A DNA stretch of 64,000 nt, from the NCBI RefSeq assembly GCF_016429155.1, contig NZ_JAELUC010000004.1, positions 1 to 64,000 on the forward strand, written 5' to 3'. This DNA is from Pedobacter sp. ASV12 (GTDB taxonomy: Bacteria > Bacteroidota > Bacteroidia > Sphingobacteriales > Sphingobacteriaceae). The position numbers and the translations under genes are program-made. How positions within the stretch are numbered: position 1 is the first letter of the stretch; each line of letters opens with the position of its first letter. The notes below the pieces were generated by a model. It was not told the origin of the DNA, did no database searches, and was given only the letters and a program-made list of their open reading frames with translations. Below, in pieces: positions 36,021-44,738 of this stretch.

Positions 36021-36416
36021 ATGAAGAAAACCGCTAAGCTATATGCCGTTTTCAAGGCTAGGTGCCCGCAGTGCAGGCGCGGACCGATATTTGCCGGAAG
36101 CCTATATGGCTTCAATATCCAAAAAACTTTGCACCATTGCCCCGTTTGCGAACTTCGCTATGAAGTTGAGCCCGGCTATTTCTATGCCGCCATGTACGTA
36201 AGCTATGCCATGAACATGGCCGAAATGATTGTCATGGGACTGGCTACCTATCATTTTTCTGGCGGTCGATTGGATTTCGATTCGCTGTGGCTGTATGTGG
36301 GTGTCATATTTTTGGGATCGCTTTTGTTATCGCCTTTCAATTACCGATATTCAAGGGTGTTTTTGTTACATTATTTATCGCCCAAGATCAGGTATAAGCC
36401 TGAATATGATAAGTAA
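36021..36416 (+). CDS. DUF983 membrane protein
   Basis: 131 residues. A zinc-ribbon-like pair, CPQCRRGPIF near residue 14 and CPVCELRYE near 40, precedes two membrane helices (about 50-75 and 85-105). This is the DUF983 layout. In alpha-proteobacteria DUF983 genes lie beside cytochrome oxidase genes; here it follows a CxxC membrane protein. Function not established. Confidence 0.87.
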   Translation: MKKTAKLYAVFKARCPQCRRGPIFAGSLYGFNIQKTLHHCPVCELRYEVEPGYFYAAMYVSYAMNMAEMIVMGLATYHFSGGRLDFDSLWLYVGVIFLGSLLLSPFNYRYSRVFLLHYLSPKIRYKPEYDK

Positions 36417-36427
36417 TTGCCGGTTAT

Positions 36428-36480
36428 CAGTTACCAGTTGTCAGTTGACAGGTTTCAGTTAACGGTTTCCAGTTGGCAGT
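36428..36480 (+). repeat. Degenerate CAGTT short tandem repeat
   Basis: CAGTT occurs at 36428, 36435, 36442, 36456 and 36470, with a partial CAGT at 36477. Early units are 7 bases apart, later ones 14. Such CAGTT-rich tracts are common between genes in this group. No hairpin or promoter is evident. Confidence 0.6.
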
Positions 36481-36556
36481 AAACAATTTAACAATATGAC
36501 AATTAACTATTCAACCATCGAATAATCACCAATAGGACCACAAAAGTTATCCACCA

Positions 36557-37219
36557 ATGTTAGATCAAAAAACCTTCGATTTTATCAAAGACCTGGCCCA
36601 AAACAACAACCGCGAGTGGTTTGCGGCCAACAAGCACCGCTACGAAGAGGCCAAGGCAGTTCTTTTTCCTTTTATTGCCACATTGATCAAAGAACTGGCC
36701 ACTATCGATCCCGAGTTTTCGGGTGCTACAGAACCGAAAAAAGCCTTATTGCGCATTTACCGCGATATCCGGTTCAGCCCCAACAAAGACCCATATAAAA
36801 AACATTATGGCATTGCCTTCGACATTAAAGGCTACAACGAAACCACACAGAGCTATTACCTGCACATCGAACCTGGAAACTGCTTCTTTGGAGCCGGGTT
36901 TTGGCAACCCGAACCCCACATCTTGAAAATGGTGCGGGAAGAAATCGATTACAATGGCGCTGAGTTTTTGGAAATAATCAATCATCCCGACTTTAAAGCC
37001 ATGTTTCGCCTCAGCGAGGAGGGCAAATTGAAAAAAGCGCCCAAGGGTTACGAGCCCAGCCACCCACAGATCGAATGGCTTAAGCTCAAGAGCTTTGCGG
37101 CCATGTGTCCAATTGCCGATTCGGAGTTTTTAAAGCCTGCTATCGTTGATAAGTTGATAACTGCTTTTGCGACTATCCAGCCATTTATGCTATTTTTGAG
37201 AAAAGCCACAGCCTCGTAG
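36557..37219 (+). CDS. DUF2461 (TIGR02453) family protein
   Basis: 220 residues, soluble. The family signature is clear: NNREWFAANKHRYEEAKA at residues 16-33, then KALLRIYRDIRFSPNKDPYKKHYGIAF, YYLHIEPGNCFFGAGFWQPEPHILKMVREEID. Widespread in bacteria and fungi; no biochemical function is assigned. Stands alone after the CAGTT repeat. Confidence 0.9.
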   Translation: MLDQKTFDFIKDLAQNNNREWFAANKHRYEEAKAVLFPFIATLIKELATIDPEFSGATEPKKALLRIYRDIRFSPNKDPYKKHYGIAFDIKGYNETTQSYYLHIEPGNCFFGAGFWQPEPHILKMVREEIDYNGAEFLEIINHPDFKAMFRLSEEGKLKKAPKGYEPSHPQIEWLKLKSFAAMCPIADSEFLKPAIVDKLITAFATIQPFMLFLRKATAS

Positions 37220-37262
37220 TTGTAGCGCACACACAATTGTTAACCTAAACTTTTAAATTCTG

Positions 37263-38105
37263 ATGAAGAAAATCGGCCTTTTGGCAGCATTTGCCTTATT
37301 TATTACCGCTTTCAGTTCCTGTGTTATCCTGTCGCCGAAAAAATACAAGGCTCTATTGGCCAAACAAGATTCGCTCAATACCGGGTGGACCGAATCGCAG
37401 CTTAAAAACGAAAGCCTCGAACAAAGAATAGCGCGCTTAAAGGCAGATACCGCTTCTTTAAATGGTCAACTGGCCGATTTAAGATCCAAATACACCGAAA
37501 TGGACGGCAACTATGCCAAGCTGAGAAGCAACAGCTCATCCGAAATCAATAAATTATCGGCCGACTTAAAAAAACGCGAACAGCGTTTAAAAGAGGTGGA
37601 AGAAATTCTGCGCAAACGCGACGAAGCGACCAACCAATTGAAGGCCAAGCTACAGGAAGCATTGTTAGGCTTTACCAAAAATGGCCTTACCGTCGAAATC
37701 AAGAACGGCAAGGTTTATGTTTCGCTAACCGATAAATTGCTGTTCCCTTCGGGCAGTATTATTATTGACGAGAAGGGCAAACAGGCCTTAACGCAACTGG
37801 CAACCGTATTAAAGCAACAGCCGGAAATCAATATCGCTGTTGAGGGCCATACCGACTCGCAAAAAATCAACAATTTGGGCCAGATCAAAGACAACTGGGA
37901 TTTGAGCGTACTGCGTGCCACTTCGGTAGTTCGTTTCTTAACAGAAGAGCAAAAGGTAGAAAGCGTAAGGATGACCGCAACCGGAAAGGGAGAGTATCAG
38001 CCTTTGGCACCCAATACCTCGGCCGAAAACCGCAGCAAGAACCGCAGGATAGAAATTGTGCTTTCGCCTAAACTAGACGAGCTGTACGATTTGATCAAGC
38101 AATAA
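37263..38105 (+). CDS. OmpA-family lipoprotein with coiled coil
   Basis: 280 residues. Lipoprotein signal ends near FSSCVILS. Residues 25-135 are heptad-rich, Lys/Glu/Leu coiled coil (LKKREQRLKEVEEILRKRDE). The C-terminal OmpA domain (about 160-275) has LLFPSGSIIIDEKG, VEGHTDSQ and NRRIEIVLSP, including the Asp and Arg that bind the peptidoglycan diaminopimelate. It should bridge the outer membrane and cell wall. A strong hairpin follows. Confidence 0.92.
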   Translation: MKKIGLLAAFALFITAFSSCVILSPKKYKALLAKQDSLNTGWTESQLKNESLEQRIARLKADTASLNGQLADLRSKYTEMDGNYAKLRSNSSSEINKLSADLKKREQRLKEVEEILRKRDEATNQLKAKLQEALLGFTKNGLTVEIKNGKVYVSLTDKLLFPSGSIIIDEKGKQALTQLATVLKQQPEINIAVEGHTDSQKINNLGQIKDNWDLSVLRATSVVRFLTEEQKVESVRMTATGKGEYQPLAPNTSAENRSKNRRIEIVLSPKLDELYDLIKQ

Positions 38106-38138
38106 ATCATGACTTATTGGGTCCTCGCCCAATAAACG

Positions 38139-38175
38139 GAACAGCCCTATCTGCAAATCGTAGATAGGGCTGTTC
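38139..38175. terminator. Bidirectional terminator between convergent genes
   Basis: GAACAGCCCTATCT (38139-38152) pairs perfectly with AGATAGGGCTGTTC (38162-38175), a 14-bp stem with a 9-base loop, between the OmpA-like gene (+) and rfbC (-). T-rich sequence flanks it (TTCATTTA). Confidence 0.8.
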
Positions 38176-38177
38176 AT

Positions 38178-38729
38178 TTAAAACGGACTTTCCAGCGACT
38201 TAAAATCGCTAAGGAGCAAGTCTTTGTCTGAAAGAAGTATTTCGCTGCGCTCAATATTGCCCCAATTAACGTTGAGGGTGGGATCATTCCACATGATGCC
38301 GATCTCTGAATGCTTGTCGTAGTAATTGGTTACCTTATAAGTGAAAATCGTATTGTTTTCGAGCGTTAAAAAGCCATGCAGAAAACCAGGGGGCATCCAA
38401 AGCTGCTTACGGTTTTCGCCAGAAAGTTCAATACTGAAATGCTGGCCATAAGTAGCCGAATCTTTCCTGATGTCTACGGCCACATCGAGTACGCTTCCTT
38501 GGATTACCCTTACCAGCTTGCCTTGTGCAAATGGAGGCGCTTGTGCATGCAGGCCGCGCAGGGTTCCCTTTTGAGAAAAAGATTGGTTGTCTTGTACAAA
38601 AACGGCATGAATGCCAGCCGCTTCAAAGGCCTTGGCATTATAGCTTTCGTAAAAATAGCCTCTGGCATCTTTCCATACTTTTGGCTCGATCACCAAAAGG
38701 TCCTTAATAGGTGTTTGTATAATGTTCAT
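38178..38729 (-). CDS. rfbC: dTDP-4-dehydrorhamnose 3,5-epimerase
   Basis: 183 residues of the RmlC cupin family. It epimerises carbons 3 and 5 of dTDP-4-keto-6-deoxyglucose on the way to dTDP-rhamnose for surface polysaccharide. Family elements are DARGYFYESYN, QDNQSFSQKGTLRGLHAQ (with the catalytic His), GSVLDVAVDIRKDS, WMPPGFLHGF and the Tyr-containing TYKVTNYY. The rest of the rfb pathway (A, B, D) is not in this window, so the gene is isolated here. Followed by the DUF4286 gene head to tail with no spacer. Confidence 0.94.
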   Translation of the reverse strand: MNIIQTPIKDLLVIEPKVWKDARGYFYESYNAKAFEAAGIHAVFVQDNQSFSQKGTLRGLHAQAPPFAQGKLVRVIQGSVLDVAVDIRKDSATYGQHFSIELSGENRKQLWMPPGFLHGFLTLENNTIFTYKVTNYYDKHSEIGIMWNDPTLNVNWGNIERSEILLSDKDLLLSDFKSLESPF

Positions 38730-39032
38730 CTAGTCTACGTATTGCATGAGGGTGCGAAAGGCTACAAACCGGTTTTCAAACCTGGCTTGCATTGCGGCCT
38801 GTAGGGCGGGCGAATGCATGGTTCTATAGGCCTCATAGCTTTCGAGGTCTTCAACCACATATTGTGCGCAAAAAGTTTGCCCCTCATTGGGCGAATCCAA
38901 TACCTTGAGCAGGCGGTTAGACACAAATTTGCCGGTAGCCATTACCTCGGGTATATGGGTTTCCTGCATCCACTGCATCCATTCGTCGGCGGCAGAATCT
39001 TCAAGAATTACAGTTACATTGTATAAAAGCAT
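38730..39032 (-). CDS. DUF4286 family protein
   Basis: About 100 residues, small soluble protein of the DUF4286 family (ferredoxin-like alpha/beta fold similar to stress-responsive dimeric barrels). Recognisable segments are YNVTVILEDSAADEWMQWMQETHIPEVM and SNRLLKVL, FCAQYVVEDLESYEAY. Start set at ATG 39032; a TTG two codons upstream is less likely. Its stop abuts the rfbC start, so the two are probably co-transcribed. Function unknown. Confidence 0.85.
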   Translation of the reverse strand: MLLYNVTVILEDSAADEWMQWMQETHIPEVMATGKFVSNRLLKVLDSPNEGQTFCAQYVVEDLESYEAYRTMHSPALQAAMQARFENRFVAFRTLMQYVD

Positions 39033-39046
39033 GCGCAAAGATAGGA

Positions 39047-40855
39047 TTATGTGCCTACATTATCACCTCGTATGTTTCTAAAGCGTTTTCTGGCTTCGGC
39101 ATTGAACATACTTCCGGGGTAGTCGTTCATCAATTGCTGATACAATTTTTTGGCTTCGTCGGGCTTGTCCAGTTTTTTGTCGTACAGATCGGCCAGGGTA
39201 AAAAGTGCATCATCAATCCAAATGCTGTCGTGGTGAGCATCAATCAGTTCTTTCAGCATGTTCACCGCTTTCTCCAGGTCGTTGGTTTTGATGTAGATTT
39301 TGGCTTTGGCCATTAAAATATCATCGGTAAGGCTGTTGTTCGGAAAAGCAACATCGATGCTGTCCAATTTCACCAACGCTTCGCTGCTGCGGTTCATAAA
39401 CTGCAGCATATCGGCATCGGCATACATCTTAAGCGCCAAGCTGTCGTTTTTGCTTTGCAGGTTGTCTGAAATCAACAGGCTAAGGTTAAGGGCGTCGTTG
39501 GCAATCAGTTGCGAAGTAGAGGCCTTCAGTACATCGGCCTGCGATTTGGCATATTGGAAATCGCCCACGTAGAAAAACAATTTGGCCGATCGGTATTTGG
39601 CTTCGCTGCCCATGGGCTGATTTTCGAACTGCTTGGCCACCTGCTCATAAACCAAAATGGCTTCCCAGGGCTGTTTAGTCAGGATGTAGATATCGCCCAA
39701 ATCCATTTTAAGCTGGGCCATGTCAGTCGGCTGTATGCGTTGTATCTTGAGACCTTCTTCGAGGGTAGCCTCTGCCTTTTTCAGGTCGTTGAGGTAATAG
39801 GCCTGCAGGTAGGCTAATCTTTGCAAGGCGTAAAGGCTCTGCGGCGTTTTGCCATACTGGGCCAAAATGGCTTCGTATTCATTGGCCAAGGCCTGGATGG
39901 CAGGTTTTTCGAATTTGCCACTAATGGCCAACTGGTATTTGGCATTAACCAGTTCAATTTTGGCGGGCAGGTAAAAATCGCTTTCCGTACCCTTGGCCAA
40001 TAGGTATTCGTAGGCCTTAATGGCTGTGGTATAGGCTTTATTGGCCACAAAGGTGTTGGCTGTATTGTAGAGCAGCGTGCCATCGCCCTTGGTGCGCTTG
40101 TCTTGTGCAATAAGCTGGCGCAGGGCCATTTCGTATTCCTGTTGCTGTATGTATTGCCAGATCAGCATTTCGGTATAAACCTCTGCCTGCGGGTCTTTTT
40201 GTATTTTTTTGAGCAGGGCTGCCTGCAACAGCTGGTAATCTGCATTGCTTTCGAAAACAGAGGCCAGTACATTTTGCGCCTGCAGCTGCAGCTGCGGGGT
40301 GAGTGCCAGGGCGTTAACATACTCTTGGATAAGGGCCAATTTGTCTTTTTTGAAACGATAGATACTCAGCAGTTCATATAAAAAGAGCTGGTCGTCGGCC
40401 AAGAGCTTGCGGCCCTGCAAAAATGTGGCGGCCGCCATATCGTAGGCCTCAAAACGGTAAAAGCTGTTAGCCAGGTCCCTAAATTTATTTTCGTCTTTGG
40501 GCGTGTTGGCTATGGCTTCCTGAAAAATCTTGTTGGCTTCGGCAGTTCGTCCGTTTTCCTGATAAACGCGGCCAAGCGCTACAGCATATTGGCTTTTTTG
40601 GGGATATTGCTTAATCAATCCTTTCAGCAGGCTTTCGGCTTCGCTGTATTTCTTGATTTTGATTAGCGCATTGAAATAGAGTTCAAAATAGCCGTCGTTC
40701 TTGGTTTTATTAAACAGTTTTTCCAGCAGCACCGCGGCTTTTTCGTAGTCGGCCTGTTGGTAATACTGATAGGCCAAAGCCTCGTCTATGTCATTTTGCG
40801 CCAGTAGCGTAAAAAACGAACAGGAAAGAAAAATGAGCAAAATGAATCTTTTCAT
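39047..40855 (-). CDS. Long TPR-repeat protein, exported
   Basis: 602 residues. Signal peptide (RFILLIFLSCSFFTLLAQ). The mature part is a chain of tetratricopeptide-type helical repeats from about residue 25 to 595 (for example YYQQADYEKAAVLLEKLF, YAVALGRVYQENGRTAEANKIF, MDLGDIYILTKQPWEAILVYEQVA, FTLADLYDKKLDKPDEAKKLYQQ). TPR proteins scaffold complexes; being periplasmic it may hold envelope machinery. The last repeats resemble the outer-membrane BamD/YbgF type. Upstream of DUF4286 with 14 bases spacing, so likely one operon with rfbC. Confidence 0.9.
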   Translation of the reverse strand: MKRFILLIFLSCSFFTLLAQNDIDEALAYQYYQQADYEKAAVLLEKLFNKTKNDGYFELYFNALIKIKKYSEAESLLKGLIKQYPQKSQYAVALGRVYQENGRTAEANKIFQEAIANTPKDENKFRDLANSFYRFEAYDMAAATFLQGRKLLADDQLFLYELLSIYRFKKDKLALIQEYVNALALTPQLQLQAQNVLASVFESNADYQLLQAALLKKIQKDPQAEVYTEMLIWQYIQQQEYEMALRQLIAQDKRTKGDGTLLYNTANTFVANKAYTTAIKAYEYLLAKGTESDFYLPAKIELVNAKYQLAISGKFEKPAIQALANEYEAILAQYGKTPQSLYALQRLAYLQAYYLNDLKKAEATLEEGLKIQRIQPTDMAQLKMDLGDIYILTKQPWEAILVYEQVAKQFENQPMGSEAKYRSAKLFFYVGDFQYAKSQADVLKASTSQLIANDALNLSLLISDNLQSKNDSLALKMYADADMLQFMNRSSEALVKLDSIDVAFPNNSLTDDILMAKAKIYIKTNDLEKAVNMLKELIDAHHDSIWIDDALFTLADLYDKKLDKPDEAKKLYQQLMNDYPGSMFNAEARKRFRNIRGDNVGT

Positions 40856-41049
40856 CGAAGACGTTTTGGCGTTGGTACCTAAAATTAATTATTTTGAACG
40901 CAATTTAAGCCTGTTTGTTCAAATAACGAAAATTGTGCGCGCGTATTCTAAATGTTACTCGCAATTTATTTGAATAAATTTCAATGTTGGCTACATTGAA
41001 ATCCTAAATACGGCTGCGGAGTAAGTAACAATATTAACGGCAAATGCCC

Positions 41050-41076
41050 TTGCCTGCAAGGTGTTCCGTATTTTTG
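41050..41076 (+). promoter_or_regulatory. Promoter of the S9-like gene and two-component system
   Basis: TTG at 41050-41052, 16 bases, then TATTTTTG at 41069-41076, an exact -7 match. It lies 15 bases before ATG 41092 and inside the longer open frame that starts at 41044, which supports 41092 as the true start. Confidence 0.55.
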
Positions 41077-41091
41077 TGTGATTTTTTAAGT

Positions 41092-42984
41092 ATGACGTTA
41101 GCGAAAAGATATATTTTATTGGTACTCGGAACATTGCTGTTGGCCTGTAGCAGGGGCAATAAGGTGCCCGAAATTCCGGTCAACGATTTTTTCAAATCGC
41201 AAGACAGGGCCACGTACCGTATATCTCCGGATGGCAAAAGTCTTTCGTACCTGAAGTTGCAAGACAAAAAGCAAAATCTCTTTGTCGAAGATATCGCCAC
41301 GGGCAAAGTGGTGCAGCTAACCCGCCTGCGCGAAAAAAACATCAGCTTTTATTCCTGGGTTAGCAACAACGAACTGATCTATTACAAGGAAAAACATGGC
41401 GATCGGTTTCAGTCTGATTTGTTCATCATCAACAAAGGGGGCAAAGACGAACGCCAGCTGAGTAGCAACGAAAAAACGAGAATGCGTGTGCTCGACGACC
41501 AGTTGATGGACGATAAATACCTGCTCATTCTGTCTAACCAACGCGATTCGACGGTTTCTGACGTATATCGGCTCAACGTACGCGACGGCAAGATGGAAAT
41601 GGCGGCACAGAACCCCGGCAACATTACCAAATGGATAACCGATTCGAAAGGACGGCTCCGCATGGCGACTTCGAGCGACGGGGTAAATGAAAAATTGCTG
41701 TACCGCGAAAACGAAGGGCAGGAATTTAAAACCATACTCACCAATAATTTTAAAACTACTTTGTTTCCGGTGGCTTTTGCCGAAGAGAAACCCAATACGG
41801 TGTACGCCATTTCTGACGTGAACCGGAACAACAGCGCTTTGGTTGAGCTCGACTGCCTAACGGGAAAAGAAAAAAGCGTACTGTTTTCTAACGATACCCT
41901 GAACGTGGTAGATGCCCAATACTCGAAAAGGAAGGGCAAAATGGCTTATGTGGTTTGCGAAACTTGGAAAAAAGAAAAGCATTACCTCGACAACGATGCC
42001 AAAGTGCTTTACCAAAAGCTGGATAAATTATTGGCGAAGGCAGAAGTAAGGGTCATCGATCGCGATAAGAGCGAAGATGTATTTGTGTTGCGCACATTTA
42101 CCGACCGTAACCCAGGTTCGTACTATCTGTACATTGCCAGCAACGGTACGCTGAAGAAGCTCAGCGATATCAATTCTTCGATCAAGGAAGAAGAAATGTG
42201 TGAAATGAAGCCCATCAGTTTTACCTCGCGTGATGGACTGAAACTGAACGGTTACCTCACCCTGCCTTTAAATTCGACAGCTAAAAACCTACCTGTTGTG
42301 GTGGTCCCGCATAACGGACCAGGCCAACGCAATACCTGGGGCTTTAATGCCGAAGTCCAGTTTTTTGCCAACAGAGGCTATGCCGTGCTGCAAATCAATT
42401 ACCGGGGCTCGTCGGGCTATGGCAAGAATTTTTATGCCGCCGGTTTTAAGCAATGGGGTGGCAAGATCCAAGACGATATTGATGATGGCGTACAGTGGCT
42501 CGTACAGAAGAAAATTGCCAATCCGCAGCGCATTGGCATTTACGGTAGCGGATTTGGAGGCTACATCGCCCTCAATGCGGCTATTAAAAGTCCTAAGCTC
42601 TACAAATGTGCAGCCTCTAATACGGGTGTATTAAACCTGTTCAGCTACTTGAGCACGATTCCGCCTTTCTTTAGGTCGAATCTGCAGATGTATTACGAAA
42701 TTATAGGCAACCCCGATACCGACGTAGACTACATGCGCCAGGCATCGCCTATTTTTCACGCCGAGAAAGTAAATATCCCTATCTTTATTACACAAAACAC
42801 CAAAGATCCGCGCATCAGCGCCAGCGATGCCATCCGCTTTGTTAAAGAACTTAAAAAGCGCAACGTGCCGGTAACTTATTTTGAAAGGGAAGACCTGCCT
42901 TTCGGAATGGGACGCGAAGAAAGCCGACAAAAGACCTACGCCGCGCTCGAAAGTTTTTTGGAGAACAATTTGAAAAAGAAATAG
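41092..42984 (+). CDS. S9 (prolyl oligopeptidase)-like lipoprotein with lost catalytic residues
   Basis: About 630 residues. Lipoprotein signal ends LLLACSRG. The N-terminal half is a beta-propeller (WD/DPP4-like; RATYRISPDGKSLSYLKLQ), the C-terminal half an alpha/beta hydrolase fold typical of S9: PVVVVPHNGPG, QFFANRGYAVLQINYRGSSGYGKNF, DDIDDGVQWL. The GxSxGG nucleophile motif reads YGSGFGGY, so position 487 is Gly where Ser is expected; the adjacent Ser486 is out of register. The acid Asp572 is present (NTKDPRI). The His of the usual EGHGF motif is Phe604 (EDLPFGMG). With Ser and His missing, normal peptidase activity is unlikely: it looks like a binding or sensing pseudoenzyme. Six bases before the kinase gene. 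Confidence 0.88.
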   Translation: MTLAKRYILLVLGTLLLACSRGNKVPEIPVNDFFKSQDRATYRISPDGKSLSYLKLQDKKQNLFVEDIATGKVVQLTRLREKNISFYSWVSNNELIYYKEKHGDRFQSDLFIINKGGKDERQLSSNEKTRMRVLDDQLMDDKYLLILSNQRDSTVSDVYRLNVRDGKMEMAAQNPGNITKWITDSKGRLRMATSSDGVNEKLLYRENEGQEFKTILTNNFKTTLFPVAFAEEKPNTVYAISDVNRNNSALVELDCLTGKEKSVLFSNDTLNVVDAQYSKRKGKMAYVVCETWKKEKHYLDNDAKVLYQKLDKLLAKAEVRVIDRDKSEDVFVLRTFTDRNPGSYYLYIASNGTLKKLSDINSSIKEEEMCEMKPISFTSRDGLKLNGYLTLPLNSTAKNLPVVVVPHNGPGQRNTWGFNAEVQFFANRGYAVLQINYRGSSGYGKNFYAAGFKQWGGKIQDDIDDGVQWLVQKKIANPQRIGIYGSGFGGYIALNAAIKSPKLYKCAASNTGVLNLFSYLSTIPPFFRSNLQMYYEIIGNPDTDVDYMRQASPIFHAEKVNIPIFITQNTKDPRISASDAIRFVKELKKRNVPVTYFEREDLPFGMGREESRQKTYAALESFLENNLKKK

Positions 42985-42990
42985 ACTGAA

Positions 42991-44664
42991 ATGATTTCAG
43001 AAAAAGATACTGGATATCGCAAGAATTTTTCGCTGATCGTCACTTTTATTGTCCTGATTTCGGTTGTATTCGTCCTTTCCCTGTTTTTGGCCTTCAATTA
43101 CAGCAAAAAGAACATCGAAAACGAATTTGTTTCGGCCAAGGCCAATGTGCTGGAAGAAAGCATCAAGCCTTATAACGATTTCTTTTTTAATAAGCTGCCG
43201 GAAATTTCTTACTACAACGGCTTTCTCGATTCAGCAACGGCTTCCAAGTTTGTCGATACCATCCTGCTTCAATACCCCTTTGTATCGAAGGTAGTTTTTT
43301 ACGATACGGAGGTAAAAAACATCAAATACGAGGAGAATGGCCTTAACCAGGGCCATTTCGCCATCGGGATGAAGAGTGTTTACCAGTTTGGCAGCTTGGT
43401 GCCTAAAGATTCGATCAAATTGTTTAGTGCTAGCGAAGGCAGGAATTATGCCGAAACGGAAGACTTTAATGCTTCGGCGCTAAAAATCATCAATTTTTTG
43501 CAGAAGCTCGATACGGCTAAGGTGCCCAACCAGGATAAGTTGTTCAGCAGCTTTGCCACGATTCGCTCCAATAAAATCGATTATTTTAATATTCCGAGCC
43601 CCGAACTGCTCAAAACCTATAAAAGGATGGTGTCAGAAAAGCTCGATTCGGATCCTATTTACCAGCAAGACCTGCTTTCTTTTGAGCTCGACCCCAGCAA
43701 GATCAAGATTAAGAACACCCGGCCACTTTTATATCAGCATATCAAAATAGAACCGATTACCTACGACCCTTTGGATGCTTCTGAATATATAACCGGCGAG
43801 ATTTCCCTGCCTGGGGCATTTTCGGAGTTTAAGCTTTATTTCATCTCGTCGAGGTCTTTCGTCAAGAAGGAAATATTCAGCTACTTTTTGCCTATAGCCG
43901 CGCTTTTGCTGCTGTTTTATGGCGTATTGGTGCTGGTGGCCTTTCTCATTTACCGTAACCTGAACATCAACCATAAAATGTTCAAGCTGCAGTACGATTT
44001 CCTGACCAACCTGACGCACGAGTTCAAGACCCCGGTAAGCGTTATCAAGATTGCGGGCAACAACATCAAGAGCGCACCAAGCATCAGTGAGCGCGAACAA
44101 AAGCTGTACGGAAAAATATTAGACGAAGAAGCCGATAAGCTTAATGGACTGATGAACAAATTGCTGGCTTTTACCCAAATCGAAAACAAGGCCATTACCC
44201 TTAACCGCGACGAAATTAACGTGGCCGAGTTTATCGAAAGTACCATCGATGTACATTGCCTCAAGCATCCCGATTTCGATTTTACCTACGAACTGGATGG
44301 CTTTAAAACCCTTGTAACCGATCCGGTACTGCTGGGCAGCCTTTTCGACAACCTGGCCGAAAATGCCTATAAATATTCGCCGGTTAACCACAAAAAGCTG
44401 CATATTTCGGCCCGCTTGGTTAAAGATCGTGTGGTATTCAGGTTCAAAGATGCAGGCATCGGTATTCCATCGTCGGAAATAAATAATATCTTTAAAAAGT
44501 TTTACCGCATTCAGAACCGCTACAACCAGAATGGAAGCGTAGGACTGGGCTTGGCTTTTTGCAAAGAACTGGTTAACTTTATGGGTGGCGAAATCACCGT
44601 AAAAAGCGTGGTAGACAAAGGAACCGAATTTAAAATTGTATTACCCTATAATAACGAGTTGTAG
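42991..44664 (+). CDS. Sensor histidine kinase
   Basis: 557 residues. Two membrane helices (about 13-32 and 297-325) enclose a periplasmic sensor region of about 265 residues that I do not recognise. The kinase core follows: H box LTHEFKTPVSV with His343, N box (LFDNLAENAYKYSP), G1 (DAGIGIPSSE), F box (FKKFYR) and G2 (GSVGLGLAF). There is no visible HAMP domain. It should phosphorylate the response regulator 74 bases downstream. The S9-like pseudopeptidase lipoprotein immediately upstream is a plausible co-sensor. Confidence 0.93.
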   Translation: MISEKDTGYRKNFSLIVTFIVLISVVFVLSLFLAFNYSKKNIENEFVSAKANVLEESIKPYNDFFFNKLPEISYYNGFLDSATASKFVDTILLQYPFVSKVVFYDTEVKNIKYEENGLNQGHFAIGMKSVYQFGSLVPKDSIKLFSASEGRNYAETEDFNASALKIINFLQKLDTAKVPNQDKLFSSFATIRSNKIDYFNIPSPELLKTYKRMVSEKLDSDPIYQQDLLSFELDPSKIKIKNTRPLLYQHIKIEPITYDPLDASEYITGEISLPGAFSEFKLYFISSRSFVKKEIFSYFLPIAALLLLFYGVLVLVAFLIYRNLNINHKMFKLQYDFLTNLTHEFKTPVSVIKIAGNNIKSAPSISEREQKLYGKILDEEADKLNGLMNKLLAFTQIENKAITLNRDEINVAEFIESTIDVHCLKHPDFDFTYELDGFKTLVTDPVLLGSLFDNLAENAYKYSPVNHKKLHISARLVKDRVVFRFKDAGIGIPSSEINNIFKKFYRIQNRYNQNGSVGLGLAFCKELVNFMGGEITVKSVVDKGTEFKIVLPYNNEL

Positions 44665-44738
44665 TGCTGGGTTTGGCCTGTAGCATGCTGTAGGCAGTAA
44701 CGTTCCAATTTAAGCACTGCACTTTAAAACTAAAAAAA

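Noticed and set aside
36428-36480. CRISPR array
   Set aside because: Units are 5-7 bases with no spacers of constant size.
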